A stretch of 64,000 bases of DNA. Source: Kribbella sp. VKM Ac-2568. GTDB taxonomy: Bacteria; Actinomycetota; Actinomycetes; Propionibacteriales; Kribbellaceae. Shown here piece by piece: positions 24,983 through 33,601 of the stretch. Positions within the stretch are counted from its first letter, which is position 1, and every line of letters starts with the position of its first letter. The stretch lies in NCBI RefSeq assembly GCF_004345365.1, contig NZ_SLVF01000021.1:45374-109373 (forward strand), in the 5' to 3' direction. Made by a program: the position numbers and the translations under genes. The notes under the pieces are model-generated. The model was given only the letters and a program-made list of their open reading frames with translations. It ran no database searches and had not been told where the DNA came from.

Positions 24983-25495
24983 TCAAGGGGTGGGGATGTC
25001 GAAGATCAGGCAGGTTGACGTCGCGTGGGCAAGGAGTGTGCCACGCTCGTCCAGGAGGCGGGCTTCGGCAGCGGCGGTGCGGCGGCCCCGGGTGATGATA
25101 GCGCCTTCGCAGCGGAGAGTGCCTGAGGCAACGGTGACCGGCTTCAGGAAGCGGGTCATCAGGTCGAGTGACGTGTAGCCGACACCGGCCGGAAGCGTGG
25201 AGTGGACCGTGCACCCGGCCGCGGTGTCGAGTAGCGTCGCGATGATCCCGCCATGGACGGTTCCGAGCGGGTTGTAGTGGAACTCCGCCGCCGGCATGAA
25301 GACCGTGATGTGGCCCTCCTGGACCTCGAAGCCAGTCCCACCGACCATTTGCAGGATCGGCGGCGGCGGGATGTCGCCGTCACGCATAGCCTGCAGCATC
25401 TCGAGCCCCGAAGTGGATCCAACCCTCGCTGCCGTCAGTGTCGGATCGGCCCAGGAAAACGTACGGCTGCGGATCGGCAGCTGGGTCTCAGTCAT
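24983..25495 (-). CDS. PaaI-type hotdog-fold thioesterase
   Basis: 170 residues. The hotdog signature is clear: HYNPLGTVHGGIIATLLDTA (active-site Asp/Gly-rich helix), then AGCTVHSTLPAGVGYTSLDL and RFLKPVTVASGTLRCEGAII. These enzymes hydrolyse aryl- or acyl-CoA thioesters. ATG 25495 is used (GAGG 8 bp ahead); the frame continues to 25531. It is divergent from the HxlR regulator at 25562, which probably controls it. An IS630 gene starts 48 bp after its stop. Confidence 0.88.
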   Translation of the reverse strand: MTETQLPIRSRTFSWADPTLTAARVGSTSGLEMLQAMRDGDIPPPPILQMVGGTGFEVQEGHITVFMPAAEFHYNPLGTVHGGIIATLLDTAAGCTVHSTLPAGVGYTSLDLMTRFLKPVTVASGTLRCEGAIITRGRRTAAAEARLLDERGTLLAHATSTCLIFDIPTP

Positions 25496-25525
25496 GGACC
25501 CAGCCTCACACCACCTACCTGAGTC

Positions 25526-25554
25526 TGTCAATGAGACCTAGCGATCACTACAAT
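25526..25554 (+). promoter_or_regulatory. Candidate promoter of the HxlR gene, possibly leaderless
   Basis: TACAAT at 25549-25554 is a good -10 box 7 bp before ATG 25562, with TGTCAA at 25526-25531 as a weak -35 at 17-bp spacing. Transcription from it would begin about at the start codon, giving a leaderless mRNA, which is common in actinomycetes. Confidence 0.4.
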
Positions 25555-25561
25555 GCCCTGC

Positions 25562-26053
25562 ATGAGTGGTACGACGGCGACGAACAACGCCCTCGACTGG
25601 TCCGTGGACAACTGCCCGATCGGCCGGGCGATGGAGATCCTCGGTGATCGGTGGACGGTGGTGGTGCTGCGCGAGGTGTTCAACGGCATCCGTCGCTTCG
25701 ACGACCTGCGGATCCGCACCGCGATCCCCCGGCAAGTCCTGTCCAACCGGTTGGCGAATCTCGTCGAACACGACATCCTCCACCGGGTCCCGTACCGCGA
25801 ACCGGGCTCGCGTCAGCGCTACGAGTACCGCTTGACCGAGAAGGGTTTCGACCTCTATCCACTCCTGATCGCGATCCGCGACTGGGGTGACAAGTACCTG
25901 GTCGGCGACGGAGGCTCGCCCCTCACCATCGCCCACCGCGACTGTGACTCCGACGTCCACGCCGAGCTACGCTGCGAGTCCGGCCACAGCCTTTCATCCC
26001 CGCGCGACGCCGTACCGCGTCCCGGCCCGGCCGCACGCCGCCGTACCGGCTGA
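25562..26053 (+). CDS. HxlR-family transcriptional regulator
   Basis: 163 residues. The HxlR winged helix is complete: DNCPIGRAMEILGDRWTVVV, RRFDDLRIRTAIPRQVLSNR, VEHDILHRVPYREPGSRQRY and the LTEKGFDLYPLLIAIRDWGD helix. A C-terminal segment of about 55 residues with several Cys and His (HRDCDSDVHAELRCESGH) resembles the small metal-binding-like tail seen in many longer HxlR proteins. The ATG at 25562 is preferred over 25553 because the latter overlaps a -10 box. Divergent from the thioesterase gene. Confidence 0.87.
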   Translation: MSGTTATNNALDWSVDNCPIGRAMEILGDRWTVVVLREVFNGIRRFDDLRIRTAIPRQVLSNRLANLVEHDILHRVPYREPGSRQRYEYRLTEKGFDLYPLLIAIRDWGDKYLVGDGGSPLTIAHRDCDSDVHAELRCESGHSLSSPRDAVPRPGPAARRRTG

Positions 26054-26224
26054 AGCGGCTAATCTGAAAATGCCCCGGTCCACGGCGACGTCGACCGCAC
26101 CCACCGCTTCTTCCACGCCTGCAGTTCGCCTCCCGATCGATCATCCGACAGCCTCCGACTGAGAGCAGTTCCAGGCGGCCCGACTCGACCGATTCCTTTT
26201 TCGGCTCTGCGCGGTCTCTGTGTC

Positions 26225-26815
26225 ATGACTGAAAACAACACCCGCCGACTGGTGCAGTCCGTTCTCGTATCGCTCAACGGAGTCATCAGTGAGCCCATGA
26301 CGTGGGCCGGGCCATACTTCGGGGCGGGAAGTGCTGCACACTCGCTGGCCGCCCTCGAACGGAGTGACGCGTTCCTGATGGGTCGGCGCACGTACGAGAC
26401 CTTCGCGCGGCAGTGGCCGACCGCGACAGGTCCGTACGCCGACTTCCTCAACCGGATGCCTAAGTATGTGTTCTCGTCGACCCTGGCCGAGGCGGAGTGG
26501 GATAACACCACTGTCATCGCCGGTGAGGTTGTCGAGGGGGTCCGCGCACTAAAGCAGGCCGGTGGCAACGACCTCGTGGTCTATGGCCACGGTCGCTTCG
26601 GGCAGGCACTCGTGGACGCGGGCCTCGTCGACGAGTTGACCCTCACGATCGTGCCGGTCTTCGTCTCCGGCGGCACTGCCCTCTTCCGCGACAGTGAGGA
26701 GAGTCACCGCTGGGAACTCCTGCGAGCAGGCCGAGGCCACGATCCCGGCCTGGCGAGCCTCACTTACCGGCCCGCAACCGCCAGCGGCCAGCCGGGCGAT
26801 GCACCGGAGGTGTAA
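26225..26815 (+). CDS. RibD C-terminal / dihydrofolate-reductase-like family protein
   Basis: 196 residues, one RibD_C domain: RLVQSVLVSLNGVISEPMTW at the N-terminus, SDAFLMGRRTYETFARQWP, YVFSSTLAEAEWDNTTVIAG and LVVYGHGRFGQALVDAGLVD, then ELTLTIVPVFVSGGTALFRD. This is the stand-alone actinobacterial reductase group related to riboflavin deaminase-reductase, presumably NADPH-dependent; the substrate is unknown. Monocistronic by position. Confidence 0.85.
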   Translation: MTENNTRRLVQSVLVSLNGVISEPMTWAGPYFGAGSAAHSLAALERSDAFLMGRRTYETFARQWPTATGPYADFLNRMPKYVFSSTLAEAEWDNTTVIAGEVVEGVRALKQAGGNDLVVYGHGRFGQALVDAGLVDELTLTIVPVFVSGGTALFRDSEESHRWELLRAGRGHDPGLASLTYRPATASGQPGDAPEV

Positions 26816-27056
26816 CGCGGCATGAAGCCGATGGGGCGAGGATTCAGCCGACGTCGTCGCGGCCCGTTCGAGCCTGCGCCTCGCACTCGTGGCCAGTGTG
26901 CAGCACCTCCCGCCCGGCAGCGCGCGGGAGAGGTGGATGTGGAGCAACTTCCCGGCGCAATGACGACCTGACCGATCACTTTCGGCCGTCAGGCCGGTCT
27001 GTATTCATGGAGCGCCCCGATCGGGTTCCAGACGATGGCGAGGGAGGTCTTCGGGG

Positions 27057-28061
27057 GTGGATGCAGTAGAAATCGCGGTCAGATCGGATGACGAGGAGTT
27101 TGCTCGGCGCATCGATCCGTTCCGGCAGGAGCTGCTCTCCCATTGCTATCGGATGCTCGGATCGATCAACGATGCCGAGGACCTGGTCCAGGAGACCTAC
27201 CTGCGCGCCTGGCGTTCGTACGGACGTTTCGAGGGACGTTCCTCGCTGCGCGTCTGGCTCTACCGGATCGCGACCAACGTGTGCCTGTCCGCCCTGGAGC
27301 ACCGCAGTCGACGTCTCCTGCCGTCGGGCCTGGGTGCGCCGAGTGACGATCCCGAGCGGCCGTTGACCATCGCGCCCGTGGAGACCGCCTGGGTGCAGCC
27401 GTTGCCAGGCCCGCGGGCCGAGCCAATTACGGATCCGGCCGTGATCGTGGCGGCGCGGGACAGCGTCCGGCTTGCGCTCATCGCTGCCCTCCAGCACCTG
27501 CCGGCCAAGCAGCGTGTCGTACTGATCCTGCGCGACGTGCTGGCCTGGCGGGCAGCTGAGGTCGCCGACCTGCTGGACATCACCACCGTCGCAGTCAACA
27601 GCTTGCTGCAACGCGCACGGGCTCAGTTGCAGCGGGTCGCGCCGACCGAGGACGAGCAGACCGACCCCACCGATCCTCAGGTGCGTGCGCTGCTCGACCA
27701 GTACGTCTCGGCTTTCGAGGGTGCTGACATCACTGCCCTTATGGCCGTACTGCGGGATGACGTGGCGCTGGAGATGCCGCCGAACCTGACCTGGTTCTGC
27801 GGACGCGCCGCTGTAGCCCGCTTCCTGGAGAAGGACGTCTTCACAGTCCACGCATCGATTCGGATGATCCTCATCACCGCGAACGATCAACCCGCCGTAG
27901 CGACCTACTGGCGTCACGACGACGGTCTCTACCGACCCCACGCGGTTCAGGTGCTCACAATCACCTCCACTGGCATCTCGCGCATCGTGTCCTTCAACGA
28001 CCCCGAACTGTTCCCCACCTTCGGCCTGCCTATCACCTTGGCGCCGGAGGTACACAGGTGA
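27057..28061 (+). CDS. ECF sigma factor with SnoaL-like C-terminal domain (SigG-like)
   Basis: 334 residues. Sigma region 2 (FRQELLSHCYRMLGSINDAE, DLVQETYLRAWRSY) and region 4 (LQHLPAKQRVVLILRDVLAW, DITTVAVNSLLQRARAQLQR) are followed by a roughly 120-residue SnoaL/NTF2-like domain (LLDQYVSAFEGADITALMAV, ALEMPPNLTWFCGRAAVARF). This is the architecture of mycobacterial SigG and the SigJ type, in which the tail modulates sigma activity in place of an anti-sigma protein. GTG 27057 is the start. The next gene begins 4 bp after its stop, so the DinB-like protein is probably co-translated. Confidence 0.88.
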   Translation: MDAVEIAVRSDDEEFARRIDPFRQELLSHCYRMLGSINDAEDLVQETYLRAWRSYGRFEGRSSLRVWLYRIATNVCLSALEHRSRRLLPSGLGAPSDDPERPLTIAPVETAWVQPLPGPRAEPITDPAVIVAARDSVRLALIAALQHLPAKQRVVLILRDVLAWRAAEVADLLDITTVAVNSLLQRARAQLQRVAPTEDEQTDPTDPQVRALLDQYVSAFEGADITALMAVLRDDVALEMPPNLTWFCGRAAVARFLEKDVFTVHASIRMILITANDQPAVATYWRHDDGLYRPHAVQVLTITSTGISRIVSFNDPELFPTFGLPITLAPEVHR

Positions 28062-28065
28062 TTCT

Positions 28066-28656
28066 GTGGAGGGCATGAGTGGTCCGCTTCGCCTGTTGGA
28101 GCGGGCGATCTGCTACACGCAGGAGAGCATGGACGCTGTCGTGGCCGGCTTCGGTCCCCTGCCGACACCCTGCAGCGACTGGGATCTCCACGAGCTTCTC
28201 GCGCATGTCAACGGCTCTCTCACGGACCTCCAGCAGGGGGTCGAACTGGGATTCATCGACCACTGCCCGCAGCAGGACGGACTGGATGAATGTCGTGATC
28301 CGACGAGCGTGCTGGTGACGACTTTCCGGGCGCGGTCCCGCCAGTTGCTCGACACGTGCGCTGGCGCCCCGCAATCCGATGGTCGGATTGCCGTTGGCGG
28401 CTCGCTGATTGCGCGCGACGTGGTGATGGTTTCCGGCGCCGTCGAGATCGCAGTACACGGGTGGGACATTTCTGTTGCCTGCGGCCACCACCACCCGATT
28501 CCGGCGAGGCTCGCCCTCGGCTTGCTGACCCTGTCGCAGCTGGTCGTCGACAACTGGATGCGCGAGTCGCTGTTCGGCGCGCCGGTCCCCGTGTCACCTC
28601 TGGCCAGCCCGAGTGACCAGCTCATCGCATTTCTCGGGCGCCGCCCGGTCGCCTAG
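28066..28656 (+). CDS. Mycothiol-dependent maleylpyruvate isomerase-like / DinB-type metal-binding protein
   Basis: 196 residues with the TIGR03086-like pattern: SMDAVVAGFGPLPTPCSDWD, LHELLAHVNGSLTDL (the His of the metal site) and VSGAVEIAVHGWDISVACGH (second and third ligands). The family groups mycothiol-dependent S-transferases and isomerases. GTG 28066 sits 4 bp after the sigma gene and has AGGTG ahead; an ATG at 28075 is an alternative. Pairing with an ECF sigma factor of this type suggests it acts in the same stress or detoxification response. Confidence 0.82.
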   Translation: MEGMSGPLRLLERAICYTQESMDAVVAGFGPLPTPCSDWDLHELLAHVNGSLTDLQQGVELGFIDHCPQQDGLDECRDPTSVLVTTFRARSRQLLDTCAGAPQSDGRIAVGGSLIARDVVMVSGAVEIAVHGWDISVACGHHHPIPARLALGLLTLSQLVVDNWMRESLFGAPVPVSPLASPSDQLIAFLGRRPVA

Positions 28657-28695
28657 CCGGTCCTCTGTACGCCCTGGGGGCGCGGGCGCCGTCGT

Positions 28696-28723
28696 GCGAT
28701 GCGATGCGATGCGATGCGATGCG
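28696..28723. repeat. Pentanucleotide tandem repeat (GCGAT)5
   Basis: Five exact copies of GCGAT at 28696-28720 plus GCG. It lies 30 bp before the likely start (GTG 28753) of the broken MFS gene, in its 5' leader. The open frame also runs through the repeat from an ATG at 28699. Confidence 0.85.
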
Positions 28724-28752
28724 TTTGCACTCGCTGCTGGGTCTCTACCAGG

Positions 28753-29755
28753 GTGACCACTACACCGATTGATGAAGATCACCCAATACCAAGCAGGCCG
28801 GTAGCCGGTACCGCTCCACCCGCACGGAAGGGCTGGACGCTGGCGCTAGCCGCACTCGGCGCTTTCCTCACTTCGCTCGACGTCGTCGTGGTGGCTACTG
28901 CGCTTCCCACCTTGCGGTCGGACCTGCACGCGAGCCTGTCCGATCTGGAATGGACGATCAACGCCTACAACCTGGTTTTCGCCTGCCTGATGCTTACCGG
29001 GGCATCGCTGGGTGATCGTTTCGGGCGTCGCCGGCTCTATGTTCTTGGCCTTCTCGTGTTCACAGCCGGGTCCGCGGCGGCGGCATTGTCGTCGACAGCA
29101 GGCGAGCTGATCGCCTCGCGGGTCCTGCAGGGTGTCGGTGCCGCAGTCCTCATGCCGCTCACCTTGACACTGATCAGTAACGCCTTCCCGGTCGAGAAGC
29201 GAGGCGCCGCAATCGGCATCTGGGGCGGCGTCTCCGGTCTCGGTGTCGCGGCTGGTCCGGTGCTGGGCGGAGCGATCGTGGAAGGGATCTCCTGGCAATG
29301 GATCTTCTGGATCAACGTCCCAGTAGGGCTTGTTGTCGCCGCGCTGTCCACACGGTTACTGAAGGAGAGCCGTGGTCCGCGACAGCAGCTGGATCTCCCC
29401 GGCCTCGTGATGGTTGGCGCAGCGCTGTTCGGACTGACCTGGGCGCCTGTCGGGCGCCGATCGCCGGCTGGGGCAGCCCCGAGGTCATCGGCGCACTCGC
29501 CACCGGTGTGGTCCTGCTGGCCGCATTCCTGGCCTGGGAATCGCGCACCCGTACGCCGATGCTGCCGCTCGAGTACTTCAAGCGTCGCGCCTTCACGGCC
29601 GCGAACGGGGTGACGTTCTTCCAGTTCATCTCACTGCTCGGGTCACTGTTCATGATCACCCAGCTGTTCCAGATCGGGCTGGGCTACTCGCCGCTGGAGG
29701 CCGGCCTGCGGATCCTGGTCTGGATGGCGATGCCGACCGCAGCGGCTCGCCAGAC
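28753..29755 (+). pseudogene. DHA2-family MFS transporter, frameshifted and truncated
   Basis: From GTG 28753: a short cytoplasmic tail, then LALAALGAFLTSLDVVVVAT (helix 1), GASLGDRFGRRRLYVLGLLV (motif A), ASRVLQGVGAAVLMPLTLTL (motif B), GIWGGVSGLGVAAGPVLGGA (motif C). Near 29445 the frame breaks, and the next frame continues IAGWGSPEVIGALATGVVLL to GLGYSPLEAGLRILVWMAMP before similarity is lost at about 29755. About 340 of roughly 480 residues are present, so the last helices are missing. Not functional as read. Confidence 0.8.
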
Positions 29756-29768
29756 GGCCCGTTTGCGT

Positions 29769-29942
29769 GGACGACCAGCGGCTCACGGTGGAGGCGCAGC
29801 CGCTGCTTCGTCTGTTGCGCATGGATGGCGAGACGAGCCCGTTGGCCCGGGTCGGTCGCCCGCCTCACGAGCCGCACTGGAGAACGCGCAGATGACCGAC
29901 GGCAAGCGGGTACTGGTTGAACGCTTAGAGACCAGCGCCAGG
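29769..29942 (+). pseudogene. Alpha/beta-hydrolase N-terminal fragment, inverted partial copy
   Basis: VDDQRLTVEAQPLLRLLRMD in one frame and ALENAQMTDGKRVLVERLET in the next match residues about 35-90 of the hydrolase encoded on the opposite strand at 29925-31001 (LDGQQLAVEAQLLLRLLRLD, and QMVGGKRVPVERLET). It is a frameshifted leftover lying tail-on to the end of its own paralogue, with about 18 bp of overlap. Confidence 0.7.
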
Positions 29943-31001
29943 CCGAAGGAATCCGTCCCGGCGCTCTGGCCGCCGGGCCAACCCCGTGCGCAGCGCATCG
30001 GCCGCCTCCGCGGTGGCCTGCAGGAACCGGCCGCCGAGTGGGAAGAGGCTGGCGTAGCCGTGGATCAGGTCCGGATGCCGGCTCAGCTCGACTGACACGC
30101 CGGCATCGGCCAGCCGGGCTGCGAACGCTTCGCCCTCGTCGCGAAGCGGATCGAAACCGGCCGTGCTCAGGTAGGTCGCGGGGAACCCGGCAAGATCTTC
30201 GGTGAGCAGGACCGACGCGCGCGGATCCGCCTCGTGCTCGGAATCGATGTAGAGGCTCTCGAAGTTCTCGATGCTGCGCGCGGTGAGGAAATAGCCGCTG
30301 CGGAACAGCTCGTGCGAACGACGTCGCGCGCTGAAGTCGACGCGCGGATAGAGCAGCAGTGCGAATGCCGGCTGCCTGCCCGGTGAGGCGGATACCACCG
30401 CCGCCAGGTTGGCTCCTGCGCTGTCGCCGCCGACGGCCACTGCGTTCGGGTCGGCGCCGAGGCTCTCGGCGATGCGGACAGCATGGTCGTAGGCGGCGTA
30501 GGCGTCATGTACCGCAGCCGGGAACGGATGCTCCGGAGCCAGCCGGCAATCCACCGACAGCACCCGCACCTGAGCGTTATGTGCAAGGTAGGCGCAGAGT
30601 GCGTCGTGAGTGCGCAGACTGCCGATCACCCAGCCGCCACCGTGGAAGAACACCAGCAGACCCGAGCCGGGCGCGAGCGAGGCAGGGGTGTAAAGCCGTG
30701 CCGCCAGCTCGCCTCCTGGCCCGGGCACGCTGGTCTCCAGGCGCTCGACCGGCACCCGCTTGCCGCCGACCATCTGCGCGCTCTCCTCAATCGCGGCTCG
30801 TGAGTCGGCGACCGACCCGGCCCACAGCTCGTCTCTGCCATCCAAGCGCAATAGCCGAAGCAGCAGCTGCGCCTCCACAGCGAGCTGCTGGCCGTCCAGG
30901 ACGACGGCGCGCCCAGCGAGCATTCGTCGCACCGGGCTGGGCAGCGCGAACGCTCCGCGTAGAGCTGCGCTTTTGAGGCGGGGCGACATCGGGGCTGACA
31001 T
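29925..31001 (-). CDS. HSL-type alpha/beta-hydrolase (esterase/lipase, acetyl-hydrolase-like)
   Basis: 358 residues. The hormone-sensitive-lipase motif HGGGWVIGSLRTHD forms the oxyanion hole; GGDSAGANLAAVV contains the nucleophile Ser; the catalytic Asp is in GFDPLRDEGEAF and His in LIHGYAS. An 85-residue N-terminal cap precedes the core. The last 15 residues (PERRDGFLRPGAGL) lie beyond the usual end. The start is ATG 31001. It probably hydrolyses short-chain esters. A broken inverted copy of its N-terminal region adjoins its 3' end. Confidence 0.88.
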   Translation of the reverse strand: MSAPMSPRLKSAALRGAFALPSPVRRMLAGRAVVLDGQQLAVEAQLLLRLLRLDGRDELWAGSVADSRAAIEESAQMVGGKRVPVERLETSVPGPGGELAARLYTPASLAPGSGLLVFFHGGGWVIGSLRTHDALCAYLAHNAQVRVLSVDCRLAPEHPFPAAVHDAYAAYDHAVRIAESLGADPNAVAVGGDSAGANLAAVVSASPGRQPAFALLLYPRVDFSARRRSHELFRSGYFLTARSIENFESLYIDSEHEADPRASVLLTEDLAGFPATYLSTAGFDPLRDEGEAFAARLADAGVSVELSRHPDLIHGYASLFPLGGRFLQATAEAADALRTGLARRPERRDGFLRPGAGL

Positions 31002-31086
31002 GGAGTCTCCTAGCTAAAAGTCAGTTGGTGGTGTCGATGAGACGGTCGGGGGTGCCGCATCGCGCCGCGGCCTTGGAATGCAGGTC

Positions 31087-31257
31087 CTAACGGGTTTTGA
31101 ACGGCTGCGGGAACGCCGCGGGGATGCGGATCCCGGGTGGGCCGACTAGCAGAAACACCGAGACCTCGGGGTCCTCAGTCAACCGCCGCGCGGTCAGAGC
31201 AGCGCTGGCGTTGCCTTCTCCGACAACGACGTACTCGAACCGTTCGCGTTCAGTCAT
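31087..31257 (-). pseudogene. GMC oxidoreductase (choline-dehydrogenase-like), N-terminal stub
   Basis: 56 codons from ATG 31257: RFEYVVVGEGNASAALTARR (the FAD-binding dinucleotide loop, with GEGNAS where GxGxxG is expected), LTEDPEVSVFLLVGPPGIRI and PAAFPQPFKTR, then TAG. This matches the first 55 or so residues of GMC oxidoreductases, where IPAAFPKLFKT is typical; the remaining 450 residues are gone. The start overlaps the sigma gene stop, so it was the third gene of that operon. Confidence 0.7.
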
Positions 31258-32158
31258 CGCCGTGCGCGTCCAGCTTCTCCGGGTTGACCTGGATGGCTAT
31301 CCGGGCAACCCGCCGACCGACGATCGCGAGGTCGACTGTGCCGACAAGTGCCACGCCGTCGCGGATCACAATTCCGACGCGGCCGTTGATCTGCTCCAGC
31401 GACATCGTCGTGTGGCCGCCCTGTGTAGCGAGGACGCCCAGCAGATACGTGGCCACCGCCTCCGCGCCAACGATCGGCCGGCGGGCGACCCGGATCTGCT
31501 CGCCGCCGTCGGCAACCGACACCACGTCCGGATCGAGCACCGCCACCAAGCTGCGCAGGTCACCACCGCGGCAGGCATCGAGGAACACGGCCACTACCCG
31601 GTCACGCTCGGCGCCGGCAACGTCGAAGCGCGGCTCGGCGGCCAGATGTGCCCGCGCCGTCACCACCAGCTGACGGCAAGCGGCCGCGCTGCGCCCGACT
31701 GTTGCGGCGATCTCCGCGAACGGTACGCCGAACACGTCATGGAGGATGAAGCTGACCCGCTCTGGTGGGGTCAACTTCTCCAGCGCAACCAGGAACGCAT
31801 AGGAGACCGAATCGTCCAGCGTGACGCGGTCGGCCGGGTCGGTGGGCCCGAACCCGGAGTCACCCAGCTGCGGTTCTGGCAGCCAGATCCCCCGGTACTG
31901 CTCCCGCTGTGCCCGGGCCGACCGCAGCTGGTCCAGGCACAGCCGGCTGACTACCCGAGTCAGCCACGCCAGCGGTTCCCGCACCAATGTCCGCTGGTCG
32001 TCGGTGAGCTGGTGCCAGCGCGCCAGGCCTTCTTGTACCACGTCCTCGGCGTCGTGACGTGACCCGGTCATCCTGTAGGCGATGGCGAGCAGCCGCCGCC
32101 GAACTGCGGCATCCCCTGTCGCATCAGGGCTGTCATCGGGTTCTGGGATGCGGGTCAT
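31250..32158 (-). CDS. sigJ: SigJ-type ECF sigma factor with SnoaL-like C-terminal domain
   Basis: 302 residues: region 2 (RRLLAIAYRMTGSRHDAEDV, VQEGLARWHQLT), region 4 (LEKLTPPERVSFILHDVFGV, FAEIAATVGRSAAACRQLV) and a C-terminal NTF2-like domain (AVFLDACRGGDLRSLVAVLD, ending VARIAIQVNPEKLDAHGD). The IQVNPEKL ending is shared with the second SigJ-type factor at 55865. ATG 32158 overlaps the stop of the upstream FAD oxidoreductase by 4 bp, and its own stop overlaps the GMC stub, so three genes were coupled. Members of this group are linked to oxidative-stress responses. Confidence 0.88.
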   Translation of the reverse strand: MTRIPEPDDSPDATGDAAVRRRLLAIAYRMTGSRHDAEDVVQEGLARWHQLTDDQRTLVREPLAWLTRVVSRLCLDQLRSARAQREQYRGIWLPEPQLGDSGFGPTDPADRVTLDDSVSYAFLVALEKLTPPERVSFILHDVFGVPFAEIAATVGRSAAACRQLVVTARAHLAAEPRFDVAGAERDRVVAVFLDACRGGDLRSLVAVLDPDVVSVADGGEQIRVARRPIVGAEAVATYLLGVLATQGGHTTMSLEQINGRVGIVIRDGVALVGTVDLAIVGRRVARIAIQVNPEKLDAHGDD

Positions 32159-33342
32159 GCGGCGACTCGCGGTCCCTTGGGGCTGGTGTACGAGCCGGGC
32201 TTCGTTCGCTCGTTGCGGGGCGCGTCCAAGACCATTGCGCAGATAGTCTCCTTGACCATCGCGGCCGGACGCCCACCGAGATGAAACGGCCGGGGCGAGT
32301 CGTCAGCCCGCACTGCCTGGATATAGCCGCGCCGTCTGCCCAGGCTGATGCATTGCACCACATAGCCCACCGACACCCGGGTGGGTTCCTGACCGCGAAT
32401 TGCCGCCAACACAGTGCCAGCCGCATGCGCACCTAGCGGGAGTGCTGAGGCGCAGCCCATCCGCAGGTGCCTGCCAACCACGTCCGGCGCGGCCATCGCG
32501 TCGCCCGCAGCGACAACCCTCGGTGCGTCAAGCGCACGCAGGTACTCATCGACGCGCAGCCGCCCGGCATCGTCGACGGCCAATCCGCTGACCTTTGCCA
32601 GGTCGGGCACCGCGAACGATGCCGCCATCAGGCACACGTCGAAGTCGATCTCGCGGCCGTCGGCCAATTTGATCTGGCCGCCCTCGATCGCGCTGACGGC
32701 GACGCCCGCTTCGACGCGCACTCCGAGGCGGCAGAGACTGCGCAGGATCGATCGTCGAGCGGCGGGCCGCATGAACCCCAGCACCGGACCAGCCGACACC
32801 AACATGACATTCACATCGCTGTGCCGTTCGGCGATCTCGCTCGCCGCCTCCACCCCGGTCAAGCCACCGCCGACGACGACCACCTGCTGTCCCCTGTCGC
32901 AGCCGTTGATGGCCGCGGCTGCGCGCTCGGCGTCGTCAACGTCAGCGAGCAGGAACGCATTCTCGCGAGCGCCCGGGACCGGAGCAGCGGCTACGCTTCC
33001 GAGGGCGTAGATCATATGGTCATAGTGCAGCATCATCTCTCCGTCGGCCGTCGCGACGGTCACCTCGCGGTCGTCGGGATTGATCATCTTGGCGCTGCCG
33101 ACGATCAGCTCGGCGGCCTCGTGCAGCACGTCAGCGAGCGGCAGCGTGACGCTCTCGCGTGAGCCGGCGGCCAACTGGTGCAACCGGATACGCTCCACGA
33201 AGTCCGCGCGCGGGTTGATTACCCTCACCCGCAGGTGACGGCGCTCGGCCTCGGTCAGCGAGGCGAGCAGGCGGTTGGTGGCGATCGCGCCGGCGTAGCC
33301 GGCACCGATCACCACCACCTCCACGGGACTCGAGCCACTCAT
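32155..33342 (-). CDS. FAD-dependent NADH dehydrogenase-like oxidoreductase (NDH-2 type)
   Basis: 395 residues from ATG 33342 (TAGGA 6 bp ahead). The first dinucleotide fold is VEVVVIGAGYAGAIATNRLL, the second VVVVGGGLTGVEAASEIAE; the C-terminal FAD motif RVVAAGDAMAAPDVVGRHL is present. Sequence order fits the pyridine nucleotide-disulphide/NDH-2 group, lacking the CxxC disulphide of disulphide reductases. The last four bases overlap the SigJ start, so regulator and enzyme are made together, a pairing often seen for SigJ-type sigma factors and FAD or SDR enzymes. Confidence 0.88.
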   Translation of the reverse strand: MSGSSPVEVVVIGAGYAGAIATNRLLASLTEAERRHLRVRVINPRADFVERIRLHQLAAGSRESVTLPLADVLHEAAELIVGSAKMINPDDREVTVATADGEMMLHYDHMIYALGSVAAAPVPGARENAFLLADVDDAERAAAAINGCDRGQQVVVVGGGLTGVEAASEIAERHSDVNVMLVSAGPVLGFMRPAARRSILRSLCRLGVRVEAGVAVSAIEGGQIKLADGREIDFDVCLMAASFAVPDLAKVSGLAVDDAGRLRVDEYLRALDAPRVVAAGDAMAAPDVVGRHLRMGCASALPLGAHAAGTVLAAIRGQEPTRVSVGYVVQCISLGRRRGYIQAVRADDSPRPFHLGGRPAAMVKETICAMVLDAPRNERTKPGSYTSPKGPRVAA

Positions 33343-33601
33343 GATCGTCCTACTTACTTTCATCGAATAGGGTCGCCAGGATGACGAAATACGCCGCGCG
33401 GTTGTGAGGAGATCCACGCCACAGCAGTTGCGAGGGCATGGCCGGCGTGCTCTCGCCCTCCGGATACTCCCGTGTGGGAGCACTCTGCGACCGTCCAAAC
33501 TGGCTCCCCGCTGATCAGCCGTGCTCGGAGGCGTTGCCGACGAGCTCGCCCCGCTGCGCGTCACCGGACCGCCCACCACGCGGCGCTCTCGCAAGCCCGG
33601 G

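Noticed and set aside
28696..28723. Direct repeats as part of a CRISPR array
   Set aside because: Units are 5 bp with no spacers; no CRISPR-like array or cas gene was seen anywhere in the window.
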